The position numbers were made by a program, and so were the translations under genes. 6,819 bases of DNA, from contig JAKPRU010001254.1 of assembly GCA_029557025.1 (NCBI GenBank), positions 1 to 6,819 of the forward strand. The letters run 5' to 3'. Below are positions 4,315 to 6,819 of the stretch, one piece after another (position 1 is the first letter of the stretch; each line of letters starts with the position of its first letter). Source of the stretch: Candidatus Omnitrophota bacterium (GTDB taxonomy: Bacteria; Hinthialibacterota; Hinthialibacteria; Hinthialibacterales; JAKPRU01). The notes under the pieces were generated by a model, which was not told where the DNA came from, searched no databases, and worked only from the letters and a program-made list of their open reading frames with translations.

Positions 4315-6039
4315 ATGTCATCGGTTCTGGGCATTGATTTAGGTACGACGAATTCGGTGGCCGCCATGGTCATCGATGGCTGCCCTTTTGTGATTCCTAA
4401 TTCATTCGGTAAACGTATTACTCCCTCGGTGGTTTCATTTGCTCGCGATGGGGAGGTTTTTGTCGGCGAACCGGCCCGTAACCGGGCCGTCATCGACAAC
4501 GCGCGAACCATTTTCTCTATCAAGCGCCGGATGGGGATGTCGCACAAGGTGTGGATTGACGGCGCATCTTACCTTCCCCAGGAAATTTCCGCGATGATTC
4601 TGCGGAAGCTTCGACGCGATGCCGAATCGTACTTGAAACACCAAGTCACACAGGCAGTCATCACAGTCCCTGCCTATTTCAACCATGCACAACGGCAGGC
4701 CACGCGAGAAGCTGGAACCATCGCCGGACTGGATGTGATTCGTATTATCAACGAACCGACCGCCGCTGCCCTCGCGTATGGCCTTCATGAGGCAACGGAG
4801 TCCAAGACGATTTTGGTCTACGATCTGGGCGGAGGAACCTTCGACGTTTCCCTGTTGGAGATCGGTGACGGGCTTTTTGAGGTTCTGGCGACCAGCGGTA
4901 ACAACCGTCTGGGGGGCGAGGATTTCGACCGTGCCTTGATGGAGGATGTTCGGGCGCGGTTTAAGACCCGAACGGGGGTGGATCTATTCAACGATCCGTT
5001 TGCCTGCGCCAAGATTCGCGAGGAAGTTGAGAAGGCCAAGATCAGCCTTTCCCAGCGTCGGCAGGTATCCATCAGCATCCCTTTCATCTCAGCCACCGAC
5101 GATGGCCCGCTGCATCTGGAAGAGGAGTTCACACGGATTCAATTCGAGCAGATGATTGAACCTCTGGTCACCTCCACGATAAGCCCGATTCAACGGGTGT
5201 TGAGAGAGGCGAAAAAGGACACGGAGGAGATCGATCAGGTCCTATTGGTTGGTGGGTCCACACGAATTCCGCTTGTTCAGCGTGTACTCCAGGAAACTGT
5301 CGGAATCCGCCCGGATATGGCACCCAATCCCGATGAACTGGTGGCCATCGGCGCGGCGCTTCAGGGATCGATTCTGGAAGGGGAACTGAAAGGCTCCGTT
5401 CTTATGGATGTGACACCGTTCACGTTGGGAGTTGAAACGGAGGGAGGGGAATTCGCGCCGATCATTCCCCGAAACAAACCCATTCCCATAGGAAGGAGCC
5501 GGGTGTTCACGGCGCCCCCGAAAGAACAGGGAGCGGTTGAGATCCACGTGCTGCAAGGGGAATCCAATCGCGCGGACCAGAATACCTCGCTTGGGCGCTT
5601 TCACCTGGATCATATCGGGTGTTCGGGAAAGGAATCTCAAGTCCGAGTTACTTTCTTTGTCAATTCGGATGGGATTGTGCAGGTCAGCGCGGCCAATACC
5701 GGCACGGGCCGCCAGGAAGATCGGTTGATTTCGGGATTGCAGGCGCTCTCGCGCTCCCAGTTGGACGAGCTGACCCAGTCCGCCCAACAACGCGAATTGG
5801 ATGCCCGGAGACGTGAGCGTGAAACGGACCGGCTGGTTCGGGAGGCACGGGAGATGATCCGCCGAGCCAGAAATCTGCTGGAAAGTCTAGTGAAAAGCGA
5901 ACAGAGCGTTATGCTGGAGAGTATTGAATTGCTCAACGAAGCCCTGCTCACCGGCGATCGGGATTCTCTCAAGAACTGCATTTCCGATATGGGGTTCCTG
6001 TTGGAGCAGATGGAAGAAACGACGGAACCTGTGAGTTGA
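4315..6039 (+). CDS. DnaK-type Hsp70 chaperone, divergent
   Basis: This gene encodes 574 residues and is an ATP-driven cytoplasmic chaperone of the Hsp70 family. The ATPase domain is complete: phosphate-1 GIDLGTTNS (6-14), Lys70 in SIKRRMG, NEPTAAALAYGL with Glu147, phosphate-2 DLGGGTFD (170-177) and adenosine motif LVGGSTRIP (311-319). The linker SVLMDV (361-366) joins the substrate-binding beta domain, and a helical lid follows from about 480. Oddities: the loop after SIKRRMG is short, as in Bacillus DnaK, and lacks the roughly 24-residue insert of E. coli DnaK. Both substrate-arch positions differ (E. coli Met404 is Glu376 here; Ala429 is Pro401). The PAPRG loop is absent, and the protein ends after the lid without the acidic disordered tail. 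The ATG at 4315 was chosen because the Hsp70 fold starts right there; an in-frame GTG at 4276 would add 13 unrelated residues. Its ribosome binding site is weak (GGGA, 4-nt spacing). It is more likely a specialised paralogue than housekeeping dnaK. Confidence 0.95.
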   Translation: MSSVLGIDLGTTNSVAAMVIDGCPFVIPNSFGKRITPSVVSFARDGEVFVGEPARNRAVIDNARTIFSIKRRMGMSHKVWIDGASYLPQEISAMILRKLRRDAESYLKHQVTQAVITVPAYFNHAQRQATREAGTIAGLDVIRIINEPTAAALAYGLHEATESKTILVYDLGGGTFDVSLLEIGDGLFEVLATSGNNRLGGEDFDRALMEDVRARFKTRTGVDLFNDPFACAKIREEVEKAKISLSQRRQVSISIPFISATDDGPLHLEEEFTRIQFEQMIEPLVTSTISPIQRVLREAKKDTEEIDQVLLVGGSTRIPLVQRVLQETVGIRPDMAPNPDELVAIGAALQGSILEGELKGSVLMDVTPFTLGVETEGGEFAPIIPRNKPIPIGRSRVFTAPPKEQGAVEIHVLQGESNRADQNTSLGRFHLDHIGCSGKESQVRVTFFVNSDGIVQVSAANTGTGRQEDRLISGLQALSRSQLDELTQSAQQRELDARRRERETDRLVREAREMIRRARNLLESLVKSEQSVMLESIELLNEALLTGDRDSLKNCISDMGFLLEQMEETTEPVS

Positions 6040-6067
6040 CCGCGACGAGGGGCAAGATTCCCATTTC

Positions 6068-6072
6068 GGGAG
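6068..6072 (+). promoter_or_regulatory. Ribosome binding site GGGAG; start of the J-protein is ambiguous
   Basis: GGGAG ends only 1 nt before the ATG at 6074 but 7 nt before the in-frame GTG at 6080. Spacing favours GTG, which would remove just two residues (Met-Thr). Start-codon preference favours ATG. The J domain begins at about residue 8 and is unaffected. Confidence 0.5.
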
Positions 6073-6073
6073 T

Positions 6074-6787
6074 ATGACAGTGACTGCTATCTTCGATCCG
6101 TATCTGATTTTACAGGTTCGGCGCAATGCAACCCGTGAGGAGATCAAACGCTCCTATCGCAGGCTGGTTGTTCGATATCATCCCGATGTGTGCAGCGAAC
6201 CGGACGCCGCCGATCGATTCCGGCGTGTGGTTGCGGCCTACGAGATGATCGACGAAGAAAAGAAATCCACGGTTCGTCCGGCGCATACAGGCTGTTATTC
6301 CCAAGCTGCCGCCGGTCCGCGTCCCGCACCATCCGCTCAGCAGGCTCAGTCTGCTCGGAAGCGATTCAGTATGAACTTGGGGCGGAAACTGGATCATCTC
6401 AGTATTCAGGAATTGATTGCGCGGTTTGAGGGATCATACAACCGTTATGTGAGAATTGCGGCGGCGCACGCTCTCGGAAGACGTCGGTGCCTGGCGGCTG
6501 TCCTGGCCTTGTCGCGAGATGTAGCCTCTTGCACCGATAAAGAGGTACTCCTGGCCATTATCGGCGCGCTCGGTGAAAGCCGGATCCCACGGGCGGCATA
6601 TACACTCGCGCCACTTTTGGGGCATCGGGACTTGGATGTTGCCTCGGCGGCGGAACAGGCGATAAATGCGCTGAAAACGGAGGTCACTGTTCCCATCCTG
6701 GAACGTCTGCTGCGTACGGAGCCTCTGATTATCCGTGCGCGGATGGTGCGTACATTGAGGCGGATTCTCAGTTTTGCAGCGGCATGA
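6074..6787 (+). CDS. J-domain protein with C-terminal HEAT-like repeats
   Basis: This gene encodes 237 residues and lies 34 nt after the Hsp70 gene on the same strand, so it is very likely co-transcribed as that protein's co-chaperone. Residues 8-62 are a J domain: DPYLILQV, helix II REEIKRSYRRLVVRY, the HPD motif at 36-38 (essential in the family for stimulating Hsp70 ATPase) and helix III ADRFRRVVAAYEMID (46-60). The usual helix IV sequence (DPEKRxxYD) is replaced. A Pro/Ala/Gln/Ser-rich linker spans about 66-97. Residues about 108-232 are amphipathic helix pairs of HEAT/armadillo style, e.g. VRIAAAHALG (126-135), EVLLAIIGALGES (157-169), DVASAAEQAINAL (188-200) and IIRARMVRTLRRIL (219-232). 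The Gly/Phe region, zinc-finger repeats and C-terminal peptide-binding domains of DnaJ are absent. The HEAT part probably recruits particular proteins to the Hsp70. ATG 6074 is used, although GTG 6080 is possible. Confidence 0.9.
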   Translation: MTVTAIFDPYLILQVRRNATREEIKRSYRRLVVRYHPDVCSEPDAADRFRRVVAAYEMIDEEKKSTVRPAHTGCYSQAAAGPRPAPSAQQAQSARKRFSMNLGRKLDHLSIQELIARFEGSYNRYVRIAAAHALGRRRCLAAVLALSRDVASCTDKEVLLAIIGALGESRIPRAAYTLAPLLGHRDLDVASAAEQAINALKTEVTVPILERLLRTEPLIIRARMVRTLRRILSFAAA

Positions 6788-6819
6788 TTCGCGGAGATTC
6801 TTCAGGCTCGTTTCTGAGT
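6784..6819 (+). CDS. Possible start of a third operon gene (partial)
   Basis: An ATG at 6784 overlaps the J-protein stop codon as ATGA, the classical arrangement for translational coupling. The frame then stays open for 12 codons (MIRGDSSGSFLS) to the end of the window. There is no clear ribosome binding site, which coupling would make less necessary. Twelve codons are too few to exclude chance or to suggest a product. Confidence 0.35.
   Translation, partial: MIRGDSSGSFLS

Overview
The window is bacterial, with moderately GC-rich DNA, Shine-Dalgarno sites, one Sec-type signal peptide and structured intergenic repeats. It contains no rRNA, tRNA, CRISPR array or transposase. The phylum cannot be settled from sequence alone. 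The combination of an orphan secreted glycosidase-like protein, a GT-C-like membrane protein, a divergent Hsp70 and CCCTC-type hairpin repeats resembles uncultured lineages such as Hydrogenedentota, Sumerlaeota, Omnitrophota or Planctomycetota. That is a low-confidence impression.

Layout, left to right. (1) Positions 1-468 (+) hold the C-terminal end of a NarL/DegS-type sensor histidine kinase that is cut by the window edge. (2) Positions 469-687 form a convergent intergenic region with two hairpins and an 8-bp inverted repeat. (3) Positions 688-2181 (-) encode a secreted protein of unknown function that looks like a TIM-barrel glycoside hydrolase with a C-terminal beta domain. (4) Positions 2182-2742 are a divergent intergenic region. 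It carries a probable extended -10 promoter for the minus gene, several strong inverted repeats and a 13-bp palindrome just before the next gene. (5) Positions 2743-4128 (+) encode a polytopic membrane protein, probably GT-C-like, with a PEGA-like soluble tail. A piece of the CCCTC repeat family appears to be embedded in its coding sequence. (6) Positions 4129-4314 hold a G-rich tract and a plausible sigma70 promoter. (7) Positions 4315-6039 (+) encode a DnaK-type Hsp70. (8) Positions 6074-6787 (+) encode a J-domain protein whose C-terminal half is HEAT-like helical repeats instead of the usual DnaJ client-binding region. (9) A further ORF may start at 6784, overlapping the J-protein stop as ATGA, and runs off the window.

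The most interesting unit is items 7-9, a compact chaperone operon. The Hsp70 keeps its ATPase residues but has non-standard residues at both positions of the substrate arch, a rewritten part of the substrate-binding beta domain and no acidic C-terminal tail. Its partner carries a HEAT-type protein-interaction scaffold. No grpE, hrcA or canonical dnaJ is visible. This suggests a dedicated Hsp70/J-protein pair acting on specific partners rather than the housekeeping folding machine. The promoter, the 34-nt gene gap and the ATGA overlap all fit a single transcript.
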